From: Thermogutta sp.
GTDB taxonomy: Bacteria > Planctomycetota > Planctomycetia > Pirellulales > Thermoguttaceae
Direction of reading: 5' to 3'
Length of the DNA stretch: 5,436 bases
Assembly (NCBI RefSeq): GCF_014359955.1
Contig: NZ_JACIYL010000249.1
Location: 1-5,436 of the forward strand
The notes under the pieces were generated by a model, which made no database searches, was not told the DNA's origin, and saw only the letters and a list, made by a program, of their open reading frames with translations. A program made the position numbers and the translations under genes. Positions 1-5,411 of this stretch are shown one piece after another. Each line of letters starts with the position of its first letter. Position 1 is the stretch's first letter.

Positions 1-384
1 GAACCGATCGACAAATTCGGTAAACATGAATTCGCCGTCAAGAAGGGCATCAAAATTCTCGTTGACTTCTTCGGTAAGCTGATGAAGAAATTCCGTCTGC
101 ACACGGGCGAGGGCTTCAGCGGCTTCGCGGCATTTTCGGGCAAGGTGCGGATTGGCCTGTCGCCACTGCCCAAGTTCAATCGCCCGCTGTCGCTGGGTAT
201 TCTGCACGTGATTGACGAGGTCTTCGAGCAATTTGGTTTGCCGCTGCTCGATCGCCAGCAACTGACGCAGGAGCATGGCTACTTCGGCGAGGCTCCCCGC
301 AGGAGGAGGTGATGGCGGAGGAGCAGCTTGGGATACGTCGATCTGGGTAAAAAGTGGCGGCCGCATGGGTCGGTTCTCGCTCAT
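1..384 (-). CDS. Small helical/coiled-coil protein of unknown function (5' part only, runs off the left edge)
   Basis: The reading frame starts at an ATG (384-382) and stays open for 128 codons to the window edge, so the C-terminus is missing. An AAGGAGGT ribosome binding site lies 9 bases upstream, which settles the start. Residues 1-30 are polar and proline-rich (AAPPPSPPPAG at 20-30) and probably disordered. Residues 32-110 are dominated by Leu, Glu, Gln and Arg with heptad-like spacing (LLRQLLAIEQRQTKLLEDL at 38-56) and look like a long amphipathic helix or coiled coil. Residues 78-99 (NPHLARKCREAAEALARVQ and on) and the acidic stretch to 128 resemble short hypothetical proteins I associate with planctomycetes. 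No catalytic motif, signal peptide or membrane segment is visible. It is divergent from the helicase operon and shares its intergenic region. I infer a structural or protein-interaction role and cannot name one. Confidence 0.85.
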   Translation of the reverse strand, partial: MSENRPMRPPLFTQIDVSQAAPPPSPPPAGSLAEVAMLLRQLLAIEQRQTKLLEDLVNHVQNTQRQRAIELGQWRQANPHLARKCREAAEALARVQTEFLHQLTEEVNENFDALLDGEFMFTEFVDRF

Positions 385-393
385 GGTCGCTAT

Positions 394-401
394 ACCTCCT
401 T
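394..401 (-). promoter_or_regulatory. Ribosome binding site of the left-edge gene
   Basis: Read on the minus strand this is AAGGAGGT, a full match to the anti-Shine-Dalgarno sequence, 9 bases before the ATG at 384. It is the best ribosome binding site in the window and makes this partial gene credible despite its missing 3' end. Confidence 0.85.
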
Positions 402-414
402 CATTTAACAGATC

Positions 415-444
415 AGTATAACCAGAACCGACCGAAAAAGTCGA
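415..444 (-). promoter_or_regulatory. Candidate sigma70-type promoter for the left-edge gene
   Basis: On the minus strand, TCGACT (444-439; 4 of 6 to TTGACA) is followed after 18 bases by TATACT (420-415; 5 of 6 to TATAAT). Transcription would begin near 408, just before the ribosome binding site at 394-401. Spacing and position are good but the -35 box is weak. Confidence 0.4.
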
Positions 445-462
445 GTGTCGGGCGCGAGACTT

Positions 463-479
463 GAGAAAAAGTTTTTCTC
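463..479. promoter_or_regulatory. Perfect 17-bp palindrome (8-1-8) in the divergent intergenic region, possible operator
   Basis: The sequence GAGAAAAAGTTTTTCTC is perfectly symmetric about G471. GAC (458-460) and GTC (480-482) extend the symmetry after a 2-base interruption on the left. It lies between the -35 box of the minus-strand candidate promoter (439-444) and that of the plus-strand one (486-491), so a bound dimer could affect both directions. A one-base loop makes a full RNA hairpin unlikely, and the arms are A/T tracts, so intrinsic curvature is an alternative to a regulator site. The binding protein is unknown. Confidence 0.4.
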
Positions 480-485
480 GTCCCC

Positions 486-514
486 TTGAAAAAAGATTTC
501 CGCGCCCGTAAAAC
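486..514 (+). promoter_or_regulatory. Candidate promoter of the helicase operon
   Basis: TTGAAA (486-491; 5 of 6) is followed after 17 bases by TAAAAC (509-514; 4 of 6). A transcript would start near 521. That is about 57 bases before the ATG at 578 and about 150 before the alternative ATG at 674. No better promoter was seen in the gap, but the -10 box is imperfect. Confidence 0.3.
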
Positions 515-577
515 CCGCAAACTCTCTGCCGCAAGAACATTCGATGGAAGCGTAAAGTTCCGCGCCAGCCATATCCG

Positions 578-1300
578 ATGACCACGAAGCACACGGGAGA
601 TTTGCCGGTTCTCCCGTTTGAACTGGCTCAGCAAAAGAGTTGGCAAACCCCGAGTTGGCAGCAGCGAGGGCTTATGAAACAGCAAGACAATGTGGGGACC
701 AGGTTGTCCCTGCGGTTAGGCTTTTTCACCGCCATTCCCCTGGCGGACGGCGGCTATGTGGGGGGATACCTGATCCTCAATGGGGTAGGGCGCCCTATTG
801 AATTCCACTGCACCACACCTGTTCGACCCACCCGAGCCCAGGAAATCCTTTATGGTCCGACCCTCAAGCCGTACCTTCTTGGGGAACAGATGGCGCCGGC
901 CCTGATCGCCAAAGCCAAATCGCCCGCCGAAATTATTTTGGTCACCGAGTGGGAAGCCCTGACTCTCTGCCAGGTGGTGGAACAGCCAGTGGCACTCGTC
1001 CTTTCACCCGAAACGAGCGCAGCGGTCGAGCCTGGTTCGGCACAGAGCGCCGCTTCGGCAACCTGGACTCACTCGGTCAATGGGCCCAGATCCGCAGGCG
1101 CAGCGCTTCTTGAATGCGGGGCCCTTCCCGCCTGTCGCACCCTGCAGATGGGGCGGAACACCCTCCTTGTGCCCGAGTGGCCGGTCGAGCGAGTAACTCG
1201 CGTGCAGGAATATCTTTCCCCATGGGCTGAAGCGTTCGATCTCCTGGAACCGTTCGGAAGGATTCGCGCGGCCCTCGAGGAAGCCCTTCGACGGGGGTGA
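578..1300 (+). CDS. Conserved hypothetical protein, first gene of the SNF2 helicase operon
   Basis: This is a 240-residue soluble protein with no signal peptide or membrane helix. The conserved-looking core is residues 42-105: LSLRLGFFTAIPL (43-55), GGYVGGYLILN (58-68), then GRPIEFHCTTPVRPTRAQEI (71-90) and LYGPTLKPYLLGEQ (91-104). I recall this as a planctomycete hypothetical family but know no function. Cys78, with Cys131, Cys180 and Cys186, gives four cysteines but no clear metal-binding spacing. Residues 140-175 are Ala/Ser/Gly-rich, like a linker, and the C-terminus (199-240) is helical. The stop codon lies inside the ribosome binding site of the helicase gene 6 bases downstream, so the products probably act together, perhaps as a partner or regulator of the ATPase (inference). 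The start is uncertain. ATG 578 has no ribosome binding site, while ATG 674 (Met33) has GAGG 4 bases upstream and removes a low-similarity leader. The true protein may have 208 residues. Confidence 0.8.
   Translation: MTTKHTGDLPVLPFELAQQKSWQTPSWQQRGLMKQQDNVGTRLSLRLGFFTAIPLADGGYVGGYLILNGVGRPIEFHCTTPVRPTRAQEILYGPTLKPYLLGEQMAPALIAKAKSPAEIILVTEWEALTLCQVVEQPVALVLSPETSAAVEPGSAQSAASATWTHSVNGPRSAGAALLECGALPACRTLQMGRNTLLVPEWPVERVTRVQEYLSPWAEAFDLLEPFGRIRAALEEALRRG
1293..1300 (+). promoter_or_regulatory. Ribosome binding site of the helicase gene overlapping the upstream stop codon
   Basis: GGGGGTGA, continuing into TTT, is one mismatch from the anti-Shine-Dalgarno complement GGAGGTGA and sits 6 bases before the ATG at 1307. 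It contains the TGA stop of the preceding gene. This fixes the helicase start and implies translational coupling. Confidence 0.7.
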
Positions 1301-1306
1301 TTTCCC

Positions 1307-3313
1307 ATGCTCTTCCGTATTCTGTGGCGACGCCGAAGCAACTCCCACGCCGAACACCCACCCTTTGAGGCAACCAACGAGGAGAACTCTCCCAAAACGA
1401 TGGCGGAATGTGAACTTCCCACCCCACGGACGCTGACAGCGCCGGCTGGTCAATCCGCACCCCTGGACACCTACGAACCGTTCACGCTCAGTTTCCGGAT
1501 TGACTCTTATGTGACGGGCTGGAATCGCGGACTGGAACGCGGGCTGCCCGTGGAAACGCAAAAGTGGGAACTGGCCGGCCCCGCCTTCCGCGTTCTTGCC
1601 CTCAATCCGGGGGCCAGCAAAATCGAAGTCAAGAGTTTTTTCTTCTTTTCCGGTGACGATGCCCCAAGCTCGGAGGGTGCGCCGGCCAACGATAACGCGG
1701 CATCCGGCCCGGCAATCGAAAGTGGCACAGCAGGTCCGGCCAATGCCCCGGGCTCCGCGAGGCACTGCGCGACGATAAATCGCCCAGGGGCGGGACACGG
1801 CGTCAGATGCGATGCGGCGGTCCTCCTCGAGCGATTGGCGGCGGGTGCCGGTCACCGCATCCACCCGCCTGAAGATGTCATCAAGCTGGAAGACAGACTC
1901 CACTATTTGCTCCAGCCCCCTTTGGAGTTCATTCTTGCGCAACGCCAGCTTGAATTTCCCCACACACCATTTCCCTATCAGTTGGAAGGGGTCGCCTTTT
2001 TGTTTCCTCGACATGCGGCGATTCTCGCCGACGAAATGGGGCTGGGTAAAACGATGCAGGCCATCACCGCCATTCGACTGCTGCTTCGGTGCGGGGAAGT
2101 TCGCCGGGTCCTGCTGGTGTGCCCTAAACCTCTGGTCAGCAACTGGCGACGGGAATTCGAGCTTTGGGCTCCCGAAATACCGGTCATGGTGATTGAGGGC
2201 GAGCCACAGCGCCGCCGCTGGCAGTGGGAGTTGACCACCGTCCCCGTCAAAATCGCCAATTACGAACTGTTACCTCGGGACCAAGAATTTTTCACCGCAA
2301 AAGACGAAAGCGGCGAGCCGAAGGTGAGTTTTGACCTTGTCGTCCTTGACGAGTCCCAGCGGATCAAAAATCGCAGCGGCGCCACCAGCCAGGCGGTCCG
2401 AGCGATTTCCCGCAAACGAAGCTGGGCCCTCACAGGCACGCCGGTCGAAAACAGCACCGATGATCTGGTGGGGATTTTCGAGTTTCTTTCTCCTGGATTC
2501 CTCACGCCTGATATGAAACCTCATCGATTGGGCACAACCATCGCCGATTTCGTGCTGCGGCGAACGAAGGACCAGGTGCTGACCGACCTGCCGCCCAAAC
2601 TGTTCCGCGATGCCGAAATCGAACTGACTCCCGAACAGTGGAAAACCTACGAGATGGCGGAAAAAGAGGGCGTCCTGCGGCTATCCGAACTGGGCGCGGA
2701 AATCACGATTCAGCACGTCTTCGAGCTTGTCATCCGACTCAAGCAAATCTGCAATTTCGACCCCGTGACCGGGGCCAGCGCGAAGATGGAGCGGCTGGAA
2801 GCCGATCTGGAAGAACTTGCCGACAGCGGCCGGAAAGCCATCATCTTCAGCCAGTGGGTGGCAACGCTGGAAGAAATCGGCCGGCGGCTGCCGCAGTATC
2901 GCCCCCTGTACTTCCACGGTCGCATTCCCCCGCAACATCGGGAGGAGGTGATTCGCCGTTTTCGCGAGGATCCCCAGCACCGGATCCTGTTGATGAGTTA
3001 CGGAGCCGGGAGCGTGGGACTCAATTTGCAATTCGTCAACTACGTGTTTCTCTTCGATCGATGGTGGAACCCCGCAGTGGAGGATCAGGCAATCAATCGC
3101 GCACACCGTATTGGGGCCGCAGGGCCGGTCATCGTCACCCGATTCCTGGCTGTGGACACCATCGAGCAGCGGATTAATACCATCCTCGAGCAAAAACGGG
3201 CGCTGTTCGAGACTATCTTTTCCGCCACCGCCCCCAAAAGGCTGGCACTCACCCAGGAAGAAATTTTTTCGCTCTTTAATTTACAGGCCCCGCAAACGGC
3301 CAAGGCGGCCTGA
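1307..3313 (+). CDS. SNF2-family DEAD/DEAH-like helicase (ATP-dependent DNA translocase)
   Basis: This 668-residue cytoplasmic protein has both RecA-like lobes of superfamily 2. Lobe 1 shows the PYQLEGVAFL entry motif (223-232), Walker A ADEMGLGKT (241-249), motif Ia around VCPKPLVSNW (271-280), motif II DESQRIKN (348-355) and motif III LTGTPVEN (375-382). Lobe 2 follows FVLRRTKDQVLTDLPPK (415-431), with motif IV KAIIFSQW (510-517), motif V GAGSVGLNLQ (566-575) and motif VI DQAINRAHRIG (593-603), including the arginine fingers Arg598 and Arg601. SNF2 enzymes use ATP to translocate on double-stranded DNA and remodel protein-DNA complexes; bacterial members are often linked to RNA polymerase recycling or DNA metabolism. 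Residues 1-55 are variable. Residues 56-220 form an accessory N-terminal region of unknown role, interrupted by an Ala/Gly/Pro/Ser-rich linker (115-165). The segment between motif III and LRRTK is shorter than usual, and the usual Gln after HRIG is Ala. All ATPase residues appear intact. The physiological target cannot be read from the sequence. Confidence 0.95.
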   Translation: MLFRILWRRRSNSHAEHPPFEATNEENSPKTMAECELPTPRTLTAPAGQSAPLDTYEPFTLSFRIDSYVTGWNRGLERGLPVETQKWELAGPAFRVLALNPGASKIEVKSFFFFSGDDAPSSEGAPANDNAASGPAIESGTAGPANAPGSARHCATINRPGAGHGVRCDAAVLLERLAAGAGHRIHPPEDVIKLEDRLHYLLQPPLEFILAQRQLEFPHTPFPYQLEGVAFLFPRHAAILADEMGLGKTMQAITAIRLLLRCGEVRRVLLVCPKPLVSNWRREFELWAPEIPVMVIEGEPQRRRWQWELTTVPVKIANYELLPRDQEFFTAKDESGEPKVSFDLVVLDESQRIKNRSGATSQAVRAISRKRSWALTGTPVENSTDDLVGIFEFLSPGFLTPDMKPHRLGTTIADFVLRRTKDQVLTDLPPKLFRDAEIELTPEQWKTYEMAEKEGVLRLSELGAEITIQHVFELVIRLKQICNFDPVTGASAKMERLEADLEELADSGRKAIIFSQWVATLEEIGRRLPQYRPLYFHGRIPPQHREEVIRRFREDPQHRILLMSYGAGSVGLNLQFVNYVFLFDRWWNPAVEDQAINRAHRIGAAGPVIVTRFLAVDTIEQRINTILEQKRALFETIFSATAPKRLALTQEEIFSLFNLQAPQTAKAA

Positions 3314-3407
3314 CCACCCTTCTCGGCCATGTTTTTCCACCATCGCGGGGCAGTTTTCCAGCCGCGGACAAAATTTGCTTGCTCTTGCGTGCGCAGCGGG
3401 CCGATTT

Positions 3408-3546
3408 GGCTATTCGATTTAAGGGAGAGCGAAAACTGCTGTGGGGCGACGGCCACGCAAAATGGTACGTCGATTTGACCGGTCTGGGGGAGGCGAATCG
3501 AACGGGCGATGGCCGTCCCCCGAGCAGTTTGCTTAAACCGAATACC
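3408..3546 (+). ncRNA. Candidate rod-like structured RNA (or structured 3' UTR) downstream of the helicase
   Basis: An imperfect inverted repeat folds along its whole length. Hand-traced helices, from base to tip, are 3411-3421 with 3534-3544 (10 of 11 pairs), AGC 3428-3430 with 3531-3533, AAACTGCT 3433-3440 with AGCAGTTT 3523-3530, GGGG 3443-3446 with 3518-3521, GACGGCC 3448-3454 with GGCCGTC 3511-3517, 3455-3458 with 3506-3510, and 3470-3475 with 3496-3501. Short extensions lead to an 11-base loop (3481-3491). The total is about 50 pairs in 139 bases. Nearly all bulges lie on the 5' arm, notably 3422-3427 and 3459-3467. It ends about 30 bases before a strong plus-strand terminator. Shape alone recalls 6S RNA, but I see no diagnostic 6S sequence. 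The GGAAGGAAGCAG-type signal of SRP RNA is absent, and no tRNA or tmRNA fold fits. I found no clear promoter, so it may be part of the helicase mRNA. No energy calculation was done. Confidence 0.4.
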
Positions 3547-3577
3547 TGGACCGCGCACAACCCCCGCTTCCCGTTTG

Positions 3578-3630
3578 GAAAGAGTGGGCGAGGCGTCTCT
3601 TCCTATCGGTTCGCCCACTCTTTCTTTTCT
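3578..3630 (+). terminator. Intrinsic terminator for the plus strand
   Basis: A perfect 14-bp stem, GAAAGAGTGGGCGA (3578-3591) with TCGCCCACTCTTTC (3611-3624), encloses a 19-base loop and leads into a T-rich tract (TTTCTTTTCT at 3621-3630, more Ts to 3635). The reverse direction lacks a T tract, so it acts on plus-strand transcripts. It lies 265 bases after the helicase stop. It could end the operon mRNA, the candidate structured RNA at 3408-3546, or both, and it insulates them from the convergent glycosyltransferase gene. Confidence 0.8.
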
Positions 3631-3636
3631 TGTTTC

Positions 3637-3843
3637 CGAAGTTCCTCTCCTCCTCCTACAAAGACGGCGGTGCAGGAGACAGGAAAAAGCGCCCATTTTT
3701 CGGGTCAGTCACACCACACAGGAGCAATTGGTGAATTGGTCTTACCGAAATCCAATCCAAGTGAGCGACGGCTCGTGGAGTGGAGCGGCGATCGCCCCGA
3801 AAACGGCACGAACGATGGATCCCAGGGGTGTTGCACGTCTGCC
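3637..3843. other. Convergent intergenic gap with no recognisable gene
   Basis: No ORF with convincing family features is present. The only structures noticed are a direct repeat AATTGG (3726-3731 and 3734-3739) whose second copy pairs with CCAAT (3752-3756) in a weak hairpin, and a single 10-bp palindrome GGCGATCGCC (3787-3796). No strong minus-strand terminator for the glycosyltransferase gene could be found here. Confidence 0.5.
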
Positions 3844-5001
3844 TCAGCCGATGATTTGCCATAAAGTGGCCGCATCCTGCGGATTAACGATCCGCGCCCC
3901 CCGTTTAAGTGACGGCATTGCTGGCGCGGGCAGGTGGTCCGTCAGACAGATGACGTCGGCCCTTTGAACAAGACTTGCCGGCGGATTGGCTGCCGGAGGC
4001 ACGATGAGCACCCGACATTCCGCCGTCGTGTGAAATTTCTTGTGCGATCCGTACACCAGGATTTCAACCTCGGGTCGCTTGTCCGAGCATACCTGTGCCC
4101 GTCCGATGAGTCTCAGCAACACGTCTTTTAACGCCCCTGGAAGTCGCTCGCACTCACCGGGTTGCCCGGTGACGACAACATCCAGGTCGAGAACATCCCG
4201 TTTCACCAGTCCATTGCGGCACCGCGTCAGTCGCCCGGCCCGATGAAAATACTCGATATTCACCCCGTGCCGGATTTTGTCGGGCGCAGTCGCCACCCGG
4301 GGATGCCAGAGATGGAACGTCCAGGTGCGATTTCTTAAGGACACAACCCGGACCCCTGCTCTGTGGAGTCGGAGGCCCAAATCGTCGTCTTCGCAACCCC
4401 AGCCACGGTGATTCTCGTCAAATCCATTAATCCGCTCGAAGTCCTCTCGCCATAAAGCAAGGTTTCCGCTGAGCACCCGGGGCTTGGTCGGGTGGCGGAG
4501 AAAATGATAGAAAACCGCCTTCAGATGTGCCCGCCGCAGCCGCGAGATTTCCCGCCGTGGCACCCACCGGGTAAAAACCCCGGATTGGACGGCCTCTTCT
4601 GTAAACGCCTGCGTCATCTGCTGATCGAGGCGGAGGCAGTCCGTGGTCATTGCCCGGCCGGGGTGACGCGCTCGCATGTGGACCGCCAGATGATCCGGTG
4701 GAACGACACAATCGCCATCCAGAAACAACACGTACGGCGCTGCCGTTGCAGCAAAACCTTCATTTCTGGCCCTGGCCGGACAGAATCCCTCGTGCGGATG
4801 AGTGACAAATTTGACAGCTAGCCCCGTCTCCTGTCGGAATCGCTCGACGACCTGAGGTGTTTCATCCTGGGAACCATCGTCCGCCACCACGATTTCGAAC
4901 GGGGGCGGCTCCCTTTGAGCCGCCAGCGACAAAAGCACGCGGCGAAGGTGCCGCGGCCGCTCGAACGTCGTGACGACCACGGCCAGTTCGGGTTTGTTCA
5001 T
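3844..5001 (-). CDS. Family 2 glycosyltransferase (GT-A fold) with C-terminal extension
   Basis: The 385-residue product begins like a classical GT2 enzyme: VVVTTFERP (8-16, nucleotide-binding first strand), DDGS (41-44), GFCPARARNEGF (72-83), and LFLDGDC (92-98) with the DxD metal/nucleotide-sugar motif Asp95-Asp97. GWGCEDDDLGLRL (200-212) matches the galactosyltransferase-like C-terminal motif, with Glu204-Asp205 in the catalytic-base position; His230 or His233 in FHLWHP may be a metal ligand. It should transfer a sugar from a nucleotide donor to an envelope glycan, lipid or protein; donor and acceptor cannot be read from the sequence. No signal peptide or membrane helix is seen, so it probably works on the cytoplasmic face. 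Residues 266-385 extend beyond the GT core and look like a small alpha/beta domain (VVVTG 275-279, RADVICLTDHLP 347-358), function unknown. I chose ATG 5001 because it gives the usual N-terminus; an in-frame GTG at 5016 would add five residues. It is convergent with the helicase operon and appears monocistronic. Confidence 0.92.
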   Translation of the reverse strand: MNKPELAVVVTTFERPRHLRRVLLSLAAQREPPPFEIVVADDGSQDETPQVVERFRQETGLAVKFVTHPHEGFCPARARNEGFAATAAPYVLFLDGDCVVPPDHLAVHMRARHPGRAMTTDCLRLDQQMTQAFTEEAVQSGVFTRWVPRREISRLRRAHLKAVFYHFLRHPTKPRVLSGNLALWREDFERINGFDENHRGWGCEDDDLGLRLHRAGVRVVSLRNRTWTFHLWHPRVATAPDKIRHGVNIEYFHRAGRLTRCRNGLVKRDVLDLDVVVTGQPGECERLPGALKDVLLRLIGRAQVCSDKRPEVEILVYGSHKKFHTTAECRVLIVPPAANPPASLVQRADVICLTDHLPAPAMPSLKRGARIVNPQDAATLWQIIG

Positions 5002-5099
5002 GGGATTCCGTTCCACACTCTCGAGGCATTCAATGTAACTGGCGCCAACAACGTTTTCGGGCCTTTCGGGCCGGCAGTGGCTAATGTCCCTGAGACGCC

Positions 5100-5128
5100 A
5101 TTATGAGCCGACCCGGTAGAACAGGCAA
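5100..5128 (-). promoter_or_regulatory. Candidate promoter of the glycosyltransferase gene
   Basis: On the minus strand, TTGCCT (5128-5123; 4 of 6) and CATAAT (5105-5100; 5 of 6) are separated by exactly 17 bases. Transcription would start near 5093, giving a leader of about 90 bases before the ATG at 5001. That leader contains a tandem TTTCGGGCC repeat (5055-5063 and 5064-5072 on the plus strand) that could form a small GGCC/GGCC hairpin. Confidence 0.4.
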
Positions 5129-5162
5129 TTTCGGTTTGGGCCGGCGTCCGCGCTGCGCAGGC

Positions 5163-5188
5163 CGACACGACTGTCGCGCCGCGCGACA
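5163..5188. repeat. Overlapping, mutually exclusive inverted repeats
   Basis: TGTCGCG (5172-5178) pairs perfectly with CGCGACA (5182-5188) across a 3-base loop, and is followed by CGTTTT on the plus strand. Its first five bases could instead pair with CGACA (5163-5167). The two hairpins cannot form together. The four-T tail is too short to call a terminator with confidence. Confidence 0.35.
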
Positions 5189-5201
5189 CGTTTTGGGCGA
5201 A

Positions 5202-5247
5202 AAAGCGAGCCCGGCCCATCGTCTTCAAGACCAAAAGCCCTCGCTTT
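5202..5247 (-). repeat. Inverted repeat, possible minus-strand terminator or leader structure
   Basis: AAAGCGAG (5202-5209) pairs perfectly with CTCGCTTT (5240-5247). GGC/GCC (5213-5215 with 5237-5239) continues the stem after a 3-base bulge. Read on the minus strand, the stem ends in a TTTTT run, as in an intrinsic terminator, but the loop is about 21-30 bases and no minus-strand gene is visible to its right. It lies upstream of the glycosyltransferase promoter candidate, so it could insulate that gene. Confidence 0.3.
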
Positions 5248-5369
5248 AAGTCACCAATACTTCGTCACTCCTGCGAGGCACCCCTTGTCGCCCGGGAAAG
5301 TTGCGAGCATGGCACGTGGCCTGCAATCATCGGGCATTCCCGCGTAAAAGTCCAGCAAAAAAGTCATGC

Positions 5370-5399
5370 TTGACGATTGTCGTATCAAGGTACTAAAAT
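5370..5399 (+). promoter_or_regulatory. Good sigma70-type promoter pointing out of the right edge
   Basis: TTGACG (5370-5375; 5 of 6) and TAAAAT (5394-5399; 5 of 6) are separated by 18 bases. This is the best promoter match in the window. Transcription would begin near 5406, directly before the palindrome at 5412-5426. The gene it serves must start beyond the window. The ATG at 5405 coincides with the expected transcription start and has no ribosome binding site, so I do not take it as a start codon. Confidence 0.55.
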
Positions 5400-5411
5400 A
5401 CCACATGAAAC

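Larger units (their letters stand above)
5129..5369. other. Intergenic region without a recognisable gene, rich in inverted repeats
   Basis: No ORF here has a ribosome binding site or a plausible protein sequence. It holds the hairpins listed separately (5163-5188 and 5202-5247) and a small stem-loop at 5307-5324 (GCA, one bulged T, GGC, five-base loop, GCCTGC). That stem-loop is enclosed by GCCCG (5290-5294) pairing with CGGGC (5331-5335). A further short palindrome, GTCTT-C-AAGAC, lies at 5221-5231. These could belong to a leader or small RNA, but nothing fixes strand or ends. Confidence 0.5.

Noticed and set aside
498..566. Direct repeat TTCCGCGCC at 498-506 and 558-566, exactly 60 bases apart
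   Set aside because: Nine GC-rich bases repeated once are weak evidence. Nothing else is shared between the two sites except a nearby CGTAAA at inconsistent spacing.
413..685. Minus-strand 90-codon ORF spanning the divergent promoter region
   Set aside because: It overlaps both the candidate promoters and the start of the plus-strand gene. It has no ribosome binding site and a basic, aromatic-rich sequence without family resemblance.
1004..2014. Long minus-strand ORF (336 codons) opposite the helicase operon
   Set aside because: It is antisense to two well-supported genes, has Arg/Gly/Cys-rich sequence typical of a shadow frame in GC-rich DNA, and shows no domain motif or ribosome binding site.
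3484..3560. Possible minus-strand tRNA or tmRNA end (GTTCGATTC followed by CGCCTCCCCC)
   Set aside because: The GTTCGATTC string looks like a T loop, but the five bases on each side do not pair and no matching acceptor or anticodon arm could be built. It is part of the rod-like inverted repeat.
3681..3705. Possible minus-strand terminator for the glycosyltransferase gene (CCC/GGG stem then a T run)
   Set aside because: Only three base pairs form in the stem, too weak to support a terminator despite the TTTTT run.
3787..3796. GGCGATCGCC palindrome resembling the cyanobacterial HIP1 element
   Set aside because: It occurs once, and other evidence points to a planctomycete. A single copy in GC-rich DNA is expected by chance.
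3731..3967. Plus-strand ORF from a GTG at 3731 with AGGAG six bases upstream
   Set aside because: The ribosome binding site is attractive, but the product resembles no protein and its second half is antisense to the 3' end of the glycosyltransferase gene.
4998..5234. Minus-strand 78-codon ORF upstream of the glycosyltransferase
   Set aside because: It overlaps the glycosyltransferase start in another frame, covers the candidate promoter and hairpins, and has composition-driven sequence with no ribosome binding site.
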